Shown: positions 47,515 to 59,169 of the stretch, piece by piece
How positions within the stretch are numbered: the stretch's first letter is position 1
How the letters are laid out: each line of letters starts with the position of its first letter
Source of the DNA: Rhabditophanes sp. KR3021
Taxonomy: Eukaryota; Nematoda; Chromadorea; Rhabditida; Alloionematidae
Reading direction: 5' to 3'
NCBI GenBank assembly: GCA_963281155.1
Contig: CAUJLY010000001.1
Span: forward strand, 6,448,001 to 6,512,000
DNA: 64,000 nucleotides
The notes under the pieces: model-generated
Told to the model about the DNA's origin: nothing
The model's database searches: none
The model's input: only the letters and a program-made list of their open reading frames with translations
Made by a program: the position numbers and the translations under genes

Positions 47515-48308
47515 ATGGTGAAACCAAATTATCTAATTACTGGAGCTAGTCGCGGTATAGGATTTGAATTAGTAAAGCAATTGAGTGCTTCTGACAATGC
47601 TAATCATATTTTTGCAACCTGCAGAAATCCTGAAAGTTCTAATGCTCTTTCTAAACTAGCTCAGACTCACAAGAATGTTATAATCATTAAACTTGATGTT
47701 ACTTGCGACAAGGAAATTGATTCTGCTACCAAAATTGTTACTGATATAGTTAAGGAACAAGGTCTTAATGTTTTAATTAATAATGCTGGAATTTATGACA
47801 AATTTGGAGATGGATTTTTGAAGGATCCAAGATCTGAAATAACGAAAATTTATGATACTAATGCCATTGGCCCATACATGGTTATGAAAGTATGTTCAAG
47901 GTTAATAAAATTAATAATTTAATTTAGGGTTTTATTCACTTGCTTAAACAAGCCGCTTCTGAAACCTATCCATCAATTATTCTAAACATCAGTTCCGGGT
48001 TAGGTTCAAGTACATCCGCCGAAAGATTTGTTACTTTGATGCCACGGGATTCAATTAATATCCATTATGGAGCAACTAAAGCCGCATTAAATCATTATGT
48101 TAAAACATCATCTCTTATTTTAAAAGAAGATCATGTAAGTGTTTTTGCTATGTGCCCTGGATGGGTTAGAACTGACCTTGGAGGAGAAGATGCTGATTTA
48201 ACTCCTGAAGAATCTATTTCATCCATTTTGGATACTTTAAAGAATAAGCTTACTCTTGAAAGATCCGGAGAATATGTTGACAATAAAGGAATTATTATTC
48301 CATATTAA
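47515..48308 (+). CDS. Short-chain dehydrogenase/reductase, C-factor-like
   Basis: Exons 47515-47889 and 47928-48308 join in phase 0 across a 38-base intron to give 251 residues, the usual size of a classical SDR. Seen: the cofactor motif TGASRGIG (about 8-15), an acidic position in the dinucleotide-binding fold, NNAG (LNVLINNAGIYD), the catalytic Ser in LNISSGLGSS, the Tyr-Lys pair in HYGATKAALN, and PGWVRTDLGG near the C terminus. That last motif and the short C-terminal end resemble the C-signal/carbonyl-reductase-like SDRs that nematodes carry in several copies. It should be a soluble NAD(P)(H)-dependent oxidoreductase; the substrate cannot be deduced. Confidence 0.93.
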
Positions 48309-48819
48309 TTTGCAAGCACATCATTAAAATGACTAATAACTGTACCTGCTTATGCCAATTCAAATGATGAATTACTTTATGACAAATAGTAAACATATTA
48401 AGCATTTATTTTGATGAAATCATTTTAAATATATATTTTGTTATGATATAAATTAATTTAATCACTATAATCCTTGGTTTTTTATATTATTTTTTCGGCA
48501 AGTGCAATAAGGCTTTACATACGGTAAAGTTCTATCCGCCAAAAATATTCAATACATTTATGTTAAAAATATTTTCTACGTAACGGATGTTCTACAACTA
48601 AACGATATTTGAAAGGTAACTAGGCGGATTTTGTGATTTGGCATGTGATAAAAACAGTTTATGATGATATATTTCTTGAGTAGGAGAGAGGAAAGAATAC
48701 ATCTGATAAACATCATCCCCTCATTTTCAAGAACGAATTGCGTGGACAGGAAAAGTATTGTCTTTTGATGTCTGAAATAACATATTTAAGCGAATGAATT
48801 CTTCAAATATCAGCACAAA
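48309..48819. other. Intergenic region
   Basis: Between the dehydrogenase stop and the 7TM receptor ATG. AT-rich, no feature seen beyond general A/T runs. Confidence 0.5.
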
Positions 48820-49839
48820 ATGAATAAATCTGAAATTATTAACTACTATTGGGCCCCGATAAACAAAATGTTCTTGCCAGCTTCGCTACAAGTTCAAATA
48901 TGTTTACCGTTTTTTTTGATTCCTAACTTTTACTTTCTTATGGTCGCTATGACTAATGAAAGTATTAAAAAAAGAACTTGGCTTAGAAATGCAATGTTAT
49001 ATTTTCCGATAATTATTTTGACTACTGGATTTGTAACACTCGCAATTCAGTTTCTATATTTGTCTACATATTTTTCTGGCGGTTTAATGAATGTTGAATT
49101 GTGCTCCGTCTTAAGAACAACTCAAGCCTTTTTGAGAGCTTTGGTTGCTAGTTCTCCATTTATATTCAGCGTATTCAGGTATAAAAATGTTCCATTTACT
49201 CATATTTTTAATTTTTAAGGTACATGAGAGTCTTCTACAAAATAAGATACGATACGTTGATAGCAGTTATATTAATGCTGTTTTTGAATGGAATAACTTT
49301 AGTTTCTGTCATTGTAAATTTCTTTAGTCCTATGTCCGCCTCAATCCACTTAAACGATGAAGTGTGTACGTACATGCGCATTTTCAAAAGTAATGCCATT
49401 GCAACAAGTGTTGAAGTTTTGGCCTTTTCAGTACCAATAGTATGTCCTATTTTGGGCGTTTTAATAAATATCTTATTTTTACACAAACTTCGCATGCAAA
49501 CTTGCGATTCGGGATCTGCAAATACATCAAGAGTTAACCGAAGTGTTGCTATCAATCTTATGTGCAACAGTATCGAGCCGTTCCTAGCACAATTCCCCAG
49601 TACACTATATTTTATACTAACCGATCAAAGTAAGTTAAATCAATTAAAGGTAAATAATTTTCTTTACAGATACGAAAAGTTCGTTTATCGTATGGAGATT
49701 AATTGATGGATTAACTTGCTTTAGCTACGCATTTAGCACAATTGCGTCAATTATTCTTATTAAGGATATTCGTCAAATTTATGTAGAACATAAACGTTAT
49801 GCCTTGGCATCCGTGTCCAAAATGTTCCATTCTGATTAA
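48820..49839 (+). CDS. Serpentine 7TM chemoreceptor-like protein
   Basis: Exons 48820-49178, 49220-49629 and 49670-49839 join in phase 2 and phase 1 to give 312 residues. Hydrophobic segments alternate with short polar loops: LPFFLIPNFYFLMVA, AMLYFPIIILTTGFVTLAIQ, the conserved-looking stretch AFLRALVASSPFIFSVFRYM after helix 3, LIAVILMLFLNGITLVSVIV, EVLAFSVPIVCPILGVLINI, then two helices in the last exon. Length, helix number and the FxxRYM-type motif after helix 3 fit a nematode serpentine receptor, expressed in sensory neurons in known cases; I cannot assign the class. Introns are 41 and 40 bases. A broken relative lies at 58.0-58.6 kb on the other strand. Confidence 0.82.
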
Positions 49840-51057
49840 TTATATACTTTCTAAAGAAATGTCTATGCACTTTAATGGTACTTTGAGAATTTTAGCAAAT
49901 GAGCACTTATATTATTTTTATCTTACATATAAATAAATTTATTTTTTATTTCCCCATTATTCAAAAGGTTAGCCCTGAGGATTAATAAATATATTAAAAG
50001 AATTATAAAAATAAAGTAAAATGTGTTAACGGAAAGACGGATTATGTATTGATTAAAAATAAAATTTATTTAAGCCATTTTTCTAAATTAAGAAACTGAA
50101 ATAGCACTATTTAGGTAATTGAATAGTTTATTTTAAACTACATAATATCATCTTTATCGAGACAGAACTCGTCGTTTATAGAGCTTTACGATTTTATCTC
50201 ACAATTCTTGTTGAACGTACTAATTTTCGAATATCTTAAAAAATATATTTTCTCTTGTACCATTGTTCCCACAAGACAAATGTAAGTTATCTATTTATTA
50301 TTTCCTTTTGCGTCACTTTAGATCATTCAATAGACTACAATTTAGCCAATAATAATAAATAATGCCACACTAAGATATAAAGGATTAATTGTGTTGTAAC
50401 AAATTGGAAATTTCATAAAACTCCCATTAAATTGTTGTATGGATGAAGAAAGCGAATCTGGAACATTTATTTTGGTACTTTCAGTTTTTCTAACAAATCG
50501 TCCAATATTGCTTGTTATTTTTTTTAATAACTTTTTATATTCCATGGAATTAGTTCTTTATAAACCATCTTTTAAATTTTATAAACAAGATAATGTTTAA
50601 CGGTGGAAAAGTTTCAGAAATGACATTTAATTTGTATATAAGTAAAAAATTTTAAAAGTTACAATCTGTCTTTTTAAAATTAACCGGAGAATCAGATGGT
50701 ATGAAGTCAAATGTTCATATATAGTTATTCTACTTTGAATAGTCAATTGCCATACCTTTGAATGATTTGGTACATTGCCAATTGGTGTTAATTTTTGACT
50801 TTTGCTATAATAGTGAGTAAAAGTTGCAGAATCTTCGGTAAAATTGCAATGTCATCTTGTCAATACTAATATTTTACAAGTTTTTGTTTGTAACTTGAAA
50901 AGCTAATTCTTACGAATAATCCAAGAATGATAAAAAAGTATAAGAGTTAAATTGACAAAAATCTTCCAGAGGCAAACGAAGTTTTAAAGTGATATTCATT
51001 ATCCATAAAAATATATAAATTATTTACTGCTGGTTTCTGATTGAACTTGCAAAATCA
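49840..51057. other. Intergenic region
   Basis: No supported gene. A 67-codon minus frame at 50342-50545 ends in a hydrophobic tail (PLYLSVALFIIIG), which could be the end of a small membrane or GPI-anchored protein, but nothing upstream supports it. Confidence 0.4.
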
Positions 51058-51450
51058 TCCATTTTGATGTATGAAATTAAGAATTGAAGGCTGATAAACA
51101 AGATTCAATTTAGGAAAACCATATACAGTCTTAATCGAAAGTAAGTATTTATTTGAATATATGCTTATATGTGAAATTTCACTATGAAAATTTAAATTCT
51201 CAATAATTACACTGGTCATAGCGTCTTTAATTAAATTTTCGTCGATTCTTGAAATAATGAATTTATGTCCTCTTTCAAAATTAAAATACGAAAAGTTTGT
51301 TTCTTTTTCGAACGGTTCCCAGTATTTTCCTCCATTAAGGTAACAACATAAATAATGGCACCATACAGATTTGAATTTACTGATTGAATAGATAGGAAAA
51401 TCAAATAAGCAATTTGGGCATTTTATTAAATTATTGATAAAGAATGAGTT
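51058..51450 (-). other. Open coding-like stretch, possible last exon or gene relic
   Basis: About 130 codons stay open on the minus strand up to a TGA at 51058-51060, with protein-like composition: CPNCLFDF, VWCHYLCCYLNGGKYWEPF and RGHKFIISRIDENLIKD. It starts just after an in-frame stop and has no good ATG; a possible acceptor (tggttcatag, about 51462-51471) does not keep frame. It could be the last exon of an unseen gene or a relic. Two Cys pairs (CPNC, CCY) and aromatic content suggest a folded domain; no family recognised. Confidence 0.35.
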
Positions 51451-53573
51451 GATGTCTCATTTATTAACTATGAACCAAATTTGATTGTTATTAAAAAAGA
51501 AATTACAGATTCAAGCAGGTATTTGATATTCAAATTATTAAGTATTTAGAAAAGTCTCGAATAGTCACAGTTAGTTATTTATTTACAATGCCAATTAAAC
51601 AACTTTGTCACTAAAATTAATTGCTTTTCGAATTGATAATTATTTGGTAAAAATGCATTATACATTTCCGATCTAATCTGTATATATGCAAAAATATTTT
51701 GAAATACATCAAAAAGGCATTAACGAAAACACTCTCACTAGCACCTTTATAAACAACACACATCCATTTGCAATTAAATTTCCCTTTCTTTGTTCAATAT
51801 TGAAGATGAACTTTAGAAAAACGCAATCTCAGCCAACCTGATAATTACTATAAAAATAAAAAAAATTATTGTGGACATTTTAAAATAACTCTTTATTATA
51901 AAACGGTCAAAAATTACGTTTATTAAACTAACTCTACATGATATCTGACTTATTAAATTGTAATAAATGCGTAATGTAATATTTTTTTCATAAACTTCAA
52001 TTAAACGTTTAAAACGCACAAATTGTAATCATATTTCAAATAACAAGACGTCTTTTTTAGCTCATATATCAGTACTTGCTTGTAATAAATTTTTACATAT
52101 TTTTAATGGTGTAAACATTAATAAATTTTATAATAAAAAACATTTATTTTTTTAAATAATTGTAACAATTAGTATCTATGTCACCTGCATAATATTTTAA
52201 AATAAAATCCTGACTAAGCTTATGAATTAATAATGTATTTAAGTATAGATTCTCATTTAATTTGTAATAATTACTTAATGCTAATAAGTTCTTACATATG
52301 ACTTAATACATGCGTTTTGTATATACTTTTAAAGCATCAAATGACATATGCCAGTTTTGGCAAATTACTACCAATCTTTTAATCCTTTGCCAAATAGTAC
52401 TTTTAATCTTACGGCGGTGAATTAAGTTCCAAATTTAATTACATGAGATTAGAAGTTTTTGTCTTTCAATTATTTTAAATCCAACAACTAATCATTTTCA
52501 TTTTTAGATTAGCACAAATAAGACATCTTTTGAAGATAAAAAACTAATTAACATGACATATTTTAGAAAGTACCTTCATCATAATCTCTTAACTTATTAT
52601 CTCAAAGATTAATCCTTGTATAAGCTTAGAATAATTTATTCCTTTTATATTAAAAAATATCAAAGGTACCTATTATGTGTTTATCCGGGTATTATTAAAC
52701 CATTTCCATAAATACACATTTATTGCCACCTGCTAGAATATGGCTTTCCCTATAGAAGATACCGCTGCATAAAAGTATAATAATACATGTTATTGTGCCG
52801 TAACTTAAGTTGCACATAAATAGTAGATAATAATTTGCTTCGGTTTTAGGTAAAAAGCTATATATTGCAGGTAACCATGCCATTCATGTTGCAATTTAAA
52901 TTCATAAGAAAAATTACTGATGTCGATCATACACTTTTTACTTTTGGTTATACATTACATTTAATATTATTTCAAATTATTGTTTCCCTTTAATCACAGT
53001 TAAGATGCCATAAATTAATGTGTTTAATATGTTTTTATAAATATCTGCGTTATACAAAATTATCTTCAACACCACACTTCACAACTTTTGGCTAAGATTC
53101 TACATCCTATACGTAATTTTAAATAAATGCATGCCCTACAGATTAAGAAGATTACTTTTTGTATTGATTATGTTAAATTGAACAATAAGCTAAATTTATT
53201 ATTTAAACTTACGTGGCTTGTTATTTAGGTGTAATTATTAGTTTCAAGAAATATTTGTTTATTTCAAATTTATGCGCTATCAAACATATAAACTTGGACT
53301 TAGAATTCCCAGACCTTTAAAGTTATTTAATTTTTTAGTAAACATGGAATTTTACCTTTAGCTAGGATTAACAATAAACTTTAAAAAGAATTAACTTATT
53401 AGAAGCCTTTTGATTATTTTATAACAATTTCCAAAGCCATAAGTTATAAAATAATATCTTTTAGTCATAGAGATTCACTTTTTATTATACGCAATTGTTG
53501 TTCGATGTTATTTTAATATTAAGAAGCGTTTTAGATCTTTTGCTATTTTATTTACTTCTAAGAAACAAGTAAA
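51451..53573. other. Intergenic region, very AT-rich
   Basis: No supported gene. A 62-codon minus frame at 52695-52883 has one hydrophobic segment and might be a receptor relic, but nothing around it supports a gene. Confidence 0.45.
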
Positions 53574-54750
53574 ATGAAAAATCAACCACCGTTTTTGCAT
53601 AATCCTTTGCATGATTTTTATCAACAGAATATATCTGCTTACCACCAACTAATAAATTCTAGGGGTGGAATGGAACATTTAAGAAATGACTTTATGAGAC
53701 AACAACAATTGAATCACAACATTAGTCTTATGAACAATAACCAGTTTATGCCGAATAGAGTATTTGAAATTCCTACTTCTAATAATTCCCACGGTAATTT
53801 GTTAAATTATAAATAGCATTTATAAATAATGTTTAGTATCCGTCATAGCACCACCGCCATTAGAAAAGAAAAAAAATAGTAGCGAAAGTAGCAAAGGCAT
53901 CAAAAAAGGTAAACTTAAGCCCAAACTAGAAAAATTACAAACTCAACCATCATTATGTCCTCCCAAATCTCAAGGCTTGCAAAATTTCCCCCCAAACGAT
54001 GCCAATTTGGAAATACTTATGCGGTATCAGCGCATCAATGAAGAACATACTAATGGAATGGATGGCCGTTTAAATAACCAAAACAACATGCCAAGCAATT
54101 TCAACGGAACAAGTCCAGTCAATTGTTATTTTAGAAACACGGAGAACCTAATCAATGCGCCGATCCATATACAACATCGAATAAAATCAAGAACAGATGA
54201 AATTCATAATTTATTAGATTTCCGTTTCAATCACTCAATTGATTTTGCGCAGAAGTTTTCATTTTTTGATTGCTTGTCTCTTCAAGATAAGATAATTTTG
54301 ATGGAAAATGTTGACCGTGTCCTTGTTTTAATTGATGATGTTAACTCCTTTTACAACCACAACAATTTAGCAAAAATTATCAATATCAATATGCAAGCTG
54401 GAAATGTATTAAAGTTTCCAAGTCTTCGCAATCCATATGCATCCTTCGATATATTTACATTCTACAACGAATTCCAACCTAGTCCAACTGAATATTGCAT
54501 AATAAAGGGCTTAATTATGTGTTCGTTTGAAACCAAACAACTTTCAGCCACAGGACAAGCAATTATTCAGGAAAACAAGACACAAACATTGAATGTTGTT
54601 TATATTTATATGTGTAAAAGTTATGGCAGTCAAAAAGGACTTGAAAGATTCCAAAAAGTTACTAATGCTGTGTCGGAAATCTTTAAGTATTGGGAAGCTA
54701 TCCATGAATTATATGAGTCTCTTAAAAGTCGTATGGGGAAGTCGTATTAA
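53574..54750 (+). CDS. Nuclear hormone receptor-like protein without a DNA-binding domain
   Basis: Exons 53574-53793 and 53837-54750 (or from 53849) join in phase 1 to give about 377 residues. The first 75 residues are Asn/Gln/His-rich; then comes a basic block (KKKNSSESSKGIKKGKLKPK) and another disordered stretch. From about residue 190 a nuclear-receptor ligand-binding domain is visible: FAQKFSFFDCLSLQDKIILM matches the helix 3-5 signature, and EYCIIKGLIMCSFETKQLS resembles helix 8. No C4 zinc-finger pair is present anywhere upstream in this frame. Related forms without a DNA-binding domain are known (DAX/SHP type, some nematode NHRs) and act by dimerising with other receptors. It sits 1.6 kb before a receptor that does have the domain. 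The acceptor is doubled (AG at 53835-53836 and 53847-53848), which would give isoforms differing by four residues. Confidence 0.75.
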
Positions 54751-56339
54751 CTTAATTATTTATCCAATTTGCAATTTCCTTATATCATTTTTTTCGTTAT
54801 TAAAACACAAAAAGTTAATTTAATTGTTTTTCTACATTTCGCAATCAAAATAAAATGGACAATAAAGGTATTTATGGTTGAATATATTTGCCTAATTACC
54901 CATATAAGTAATATTAATATACTGTATGCATTTATTAATAAAAATTGTGTGTACTGATCTTTCTTTGCATTAATTGGTATACAATAAATCACCGAAATTC
55001 AATGTCGGGCATAAGGAGTAGCTAATTAAGAAACATCATCATTTAAAATAGCCAAATAAGCTCACAATGAGTTACAATAAGTCTAAAAATTCTGATCATA
55101 AACTTTTACAATACTGATCCGAATAAAATTTATTTCTTTAACGCTTAGGAAATATAAAATAACATTAGTTAGCTTTTCTCATTCTCATAATTTGATCTTT
55201 TTACACTAACTACAATTATTCGAGAATGTCTTTGATGTGTATTTACATGAACACTTTGAAAATAGTGCATCTTTACATCATTATATACACATTTTGTTTG
55301 GATGCAATTAAAAATTACACTTGTGCATTTTTGAGTAAGTAACTTTGTGATGTCATTATTAACCTTCCGTGAACAAACAAGATATACATACTTTTGTATC
55401 AAGTTTAGTGTTTCAATTCTGCACGTAGCAATTGGATTATTAAACTATTAATTATTTTAAAAGATAAAAAGCTTCAAATTGGCCATGCTTTGAACACGTT
55501 ATATTGCTTACAAATATATGTTTTTGAGTAAATTCCCGATGTCTAATTAATGTTGTAATAACTCAGAATAAATATTCAAAGAGGACTATACATTTTCAAG
55601 CCAGAAATAGTGCTTAAAAGTGATAGAGCACTATTTGAAATGTGTAAACTCACGCAATCCATAATTTTAATACTCTAATATTTTAAAACTAAAGGCATTC
55701 TAAACAAATTATTGGTTGCATAAAACGTTAATTCAGTTTGTTTTGAATAAACATCATTCCTAAACTTATCAGGAAGTCCGATATGGGTTTCTGTGTTTAT
55801 TTGTAAATGTTTAGTCATGTAAAAAAATGGTATTCCTAAAAGTATTATTAAGTAGATAGCAGGAAAAGCAACAGATATATTTTCTATAAACCTATCATTA
55901 AGCCTGTTATTTAAATAATAAGGTGTCACGTGCTTAGTACCTACAAACTTAGTTGATTCGATTCATTATTTACAAACATTGTAGTATTGAGTGATTAATT
56001 CCACAGCAACATTTATCAATCCTTGATAAGAAGAATGTGATTTTACATATACATACCCATCTCGTTTATGACTGTTACTTTTTAATAAGTTTGTTGTTAT
56101 TGACCTTAAATTTGTCAGAGCAAGAAGTGTAAGTACATCAATTGCAAATTAAAATTGACCTCCATATAAAATGTATATTTGCATTAATTTATGTTTATTT
56201 AGTGAGAACAATGCATTTCAATGGCTACTTTAACTTCCTTGTTCTGAACATTTTTGTCACGTGTAATTCATCAAAGTTCGCATTACTAATTAGTTCGATG
56301 TATATTTATTTTATCCATTCTAGTTTATTCTCATTTTTG
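54751..56339. other. Intergenic region between the two nuclear receptor genes
   Basis: No supported gene. A minus frame at 55675-55929 has one membrane-like segment (AFPAIYLIILLGIPFFYM) and may be a serpentine receptor relic. A polypyrimidine acceptor ccattctag sits just before the next ATG. Confidence 0.4.
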
Positions 56340-57622
56340 ATGGCTTTTGAAGGCTTTTTGCGGGATCATTTAGATAGCTGGAATTCATCATCTTCGTCTA
56401 GCAGCGAGAATACCGAGATTGTAACGCCGACACCAAGATGCATTGTTTGTGATCATCGAGCAAGTGAGCAAAAATTATATTGTCAGGAAAATACATGCAA
56501 AAGCTGTCAGAATTTCTTTAAGAATCAAGTGTCGTTTGATAGAAATTTAAAATGCCAGTTTAATAACAATTGTTCGATGGGCAAAAGTCCTCGATGTAAG
56601 AAATGCAGACTAGATCGATGCTTAAAAGTAATGAATCCAAAGCGTATGTTTATCTTAAAATAATATTATTATTTATTTATTTAGAAATGGAATTTTCAGA
56701 TAGCTTAGTAAGAAAAACTATGAAAAACTTAGCTCAGTTTGAAGCATTAAGTGTAGCTAGCAATGAAGAAAGTGACAAGCAAATTGTTTGTGGACGCAAT
56801 TGTACAAATAGCATTCCTACATCTTTTAACCATTTTAATCGAGTTGAAATCATACTCCGCAATTTGGGATTTATTGAAGAGAAAAATAAAAGCCAGCGTA
56901 ATAATTTGTATCCTCCTGCATCCTTCTTCCATAAAGATCTCAACGAAATTTTCCTGAAACCTACTGATCTCTCAAAAGTTATGGACAACAATCAAATAAC
57001 ATGGCCGGAAGAACTGAATAATTTACATAATCGTCGTCTCTTCACAAGTGTCTTTCAAACCCTGTCTTATGTCAAAGCATTTCCTTATTTTGTTTCACTA
57101 AGCTTAGATGATCAGAAAGAAGTAATGTATATAACAGGCCCTGTTGTAACTATTATGACAGATGCTTTTTATTCGTATATAATGAATTTGAAGTACATGC
57201 AATTTCCTGATGGAATGGTGCCAATTAAAAGTCGAGTAGCGCCTAAAACTCTCGATGTTGAAATTTTTGTAAAGAGCGTTGAAGTTATGATTCGCTTAAA
57301 ACTAACTAATGAAGAGTTTTGGCTGCTCAAAGGTATAATTTTTTGTTCTGCTGTATCTTCGCGTATCTCAAGTTGTGGTCGAAAAATTCTAAGCCATCAA
57401 AAGGATAATTACTCAGGTATTCTTTTGGAACATTTAAGAATTAGGTACGGTGACACACATGGACCCATAAAATTTGGAGAAATAGTTTTATCATTGGATT
57501 TCTTATTCAAATATGCCGACAAATTACGGTCATGGTATTTATGTGAAACTATGACTGATAAATTGTGTTTAAATGATACTCAAAAAGATATTTCACCTCT
57601 TGTTAATTTAATTACGAAGTAA
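56340..57622 (+). CDS. Nuclear hormone receptor, nematode expanded type
   Basis: Exons 56340-56643 and 56685-57622 join in phase 1 to give 413 residues. The DNA-binding domain is at about 34-101: first finger C34, C37, C53, C56 with a 15-residue loop (13 is usual) and P-box CKSCQNFFKN in place of the common CEGCKGFF; second finger C72, C78, C86, C89 with a 7-residue loop (9 is usual), then RLDRCLKVMNP. The ligand-binding domain follows (about 230-390): AFPYFVSLSLDDQKEVMYI and LTNEEFWLLKGIIFCSAVSS are clear. The intron directly after the DNA-binding domain is common in this class. The frame is also open upstream to 56142, but an acceptor at 56323 and the better Met at 56340 favour this start. 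Ligand and target genes cannot be deduced. Confidence 0.85.
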
Positions 57623-58010
57623 TCTATCTACCTACATTTTAGTCATATTGAGCATTTTTTTTAATATAGTCTACAATATGTGTAAAATCTGTTACTTTGT
57701 AAGAAGATAATGCACATTAAAAATGAAGTAGAATGTAATAAAGGATACCCTTAAACTCGCAATTACAAACTATAAATATCTGTTTAATTTAACACGGAAG
57801 AAAAAGATAAAAATATTATATGCCGTCATTTTAAATTATTTGCGTATGGTCAAGAATTCATTAACGCAGCGAAAATATTTACATAATGTTTCCTGAGGCT
57901 TTGACGATTGCAGTTTGAATTGTTTGAAAAGTTCGTTTTAGCTTTACTTGAAGAATCTTGTACATGATGCTATTGCATTTCTTGCATGAGTTATGTAAGC
58001 TTTTACAAAT
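57623..58010. other. Intergenic region
   Basis: Between the nuclear receptor gene and the receptor pseudogene. No coding sequence seen. Confidence 0.45.
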
Positions 58011-58620
58011 TTAATTGATAGAAACACTTCGATTGTTTCTTAAAGTATTGATAGTTTCAAGAAGACTTGTTTCTTTATTTAATTTGCATAAGAAGAAAAT
58101 ATTAATTAAAAACGTTAAGATTGGAGTTGAAAGTGCTAAAATTTCAACACATCTAGTAAACAAATTATTTTCAAATATACGAATATACGTACATATTTCG
58201 TCAAAAATAATAACTGATTTCACAATTTAAAGAAATCGGAAACAACTCCCAAAAGTGATTCCGTTCAAAAATAACACAAGCATAATAGGTATTAAAATAT
58301 CAAATTTAAAATTGTAGAAAACCCTTATACATTTATACACTAAAGATAAATGGTGGACTAGCAATTAAAGCTCTTAAAAAAGCTTGAAATGTTTTCAAAG
58401 TACAACATAATTCAGCATTCATTAAGTTATTAGCGTAATATGTAGATAAATATAGAATTTGAATTGCAATTGTTACGAATCCAGTAGTTAAAGTTACAAA
58501 ATATACTAATGAAATTCGTTGGCATAATCTCTGCTTAATCTTTCTATTAAAAGGGACAATATAAAGAATGTAGTATAATTGTAATCTGAGTTGATGCAGT
58601 TTTGAAATTTCGATTTACAG
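58011..58620 (-). pseudogene. Broken copy of a serpentine 7TM receptor
   Basis: Reading the minus strand, TTGFVTIAIQILYLSTYYAN and ELCCTLKTFQAFLRALIASP (about 58485-58340) match helices 2-3 of the receptor at 48.8-49.8 kb. After FIFSV a TAA and a frame change appear near 58340. The next piece IRVFYNFKFDILIPIMLVLF, then LNGIT, continues to about 58245, followed by another stop. The helix 5-6 part (EICTYIRIFENN, CVEILALSTPILTFLINIFF and RNNRSVSIN) is open from 58223 to 58011. The 41-base intron of the intact gene is absent or reduced to under 20 bases at the matching point. The last exon and the first about 40 codons are missing. Confidence 0.8.
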
Positions 58621-59169
58621 GAGCTCATTTGTAGTCTGCAATTTCAGAAGTATTCATTCTATGAAAATTATAAATATAGTGCTTATAATAATATGCTATA
58701 GTTTGAAAGATATTACGCATCAACATCTTTTGTGCCGTAACAACGAGTAATTGTTCTGTTGTTTTGTGAAGTTTCCTGAACTTATTGTTTTTTAATATAA
58801 TAAGCTCACCGGATACTCACACGCAAAAGCGTTACACACATCAAAATTTTGCACTAACTACAAAGTGACAATGAGCATACATAAAAGAGTTTAAAGATTA
58901 GCTGCAAAAGGCTTTTTGATTTTTCACCTACAGTTCTTATGAACATTTTATAATTTATTCGGAAAAAAATAATTTGTATTTACGTTAAAATACCACTTTT
59001 AAAAAGAACAACTGATTAAATATAATCTGCAATAAACTGTTATATCCTTGATGAATTTTATTTGTTATAAATAAACTTGAGCAAATATGTGTAGGTTGGT
59101 AAATTCATTATAAAAAGTGGCAATTTCGAGACTTGATCAACAATTCAAAACTTCCAATCAAGTTTAATA
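58621..59169. other. Intergenic region upstream of the ShK gene
   Basis: No coding sequence seen. Contains the TATA-like element listed separately and lies between divergent features. Confidence 0.45.
59109..59116 (+). promoter_or_regulatory. Candidate TATA box of the ShK gene
   Basis: TATAAAAA lies 54 bases before the ATG, leaving room for a start site about 30 bases downstream and a 5' UTR of about 25-30 bases. Seen in sequence; use as a core promoter is inferred. Confidence 0.45.
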
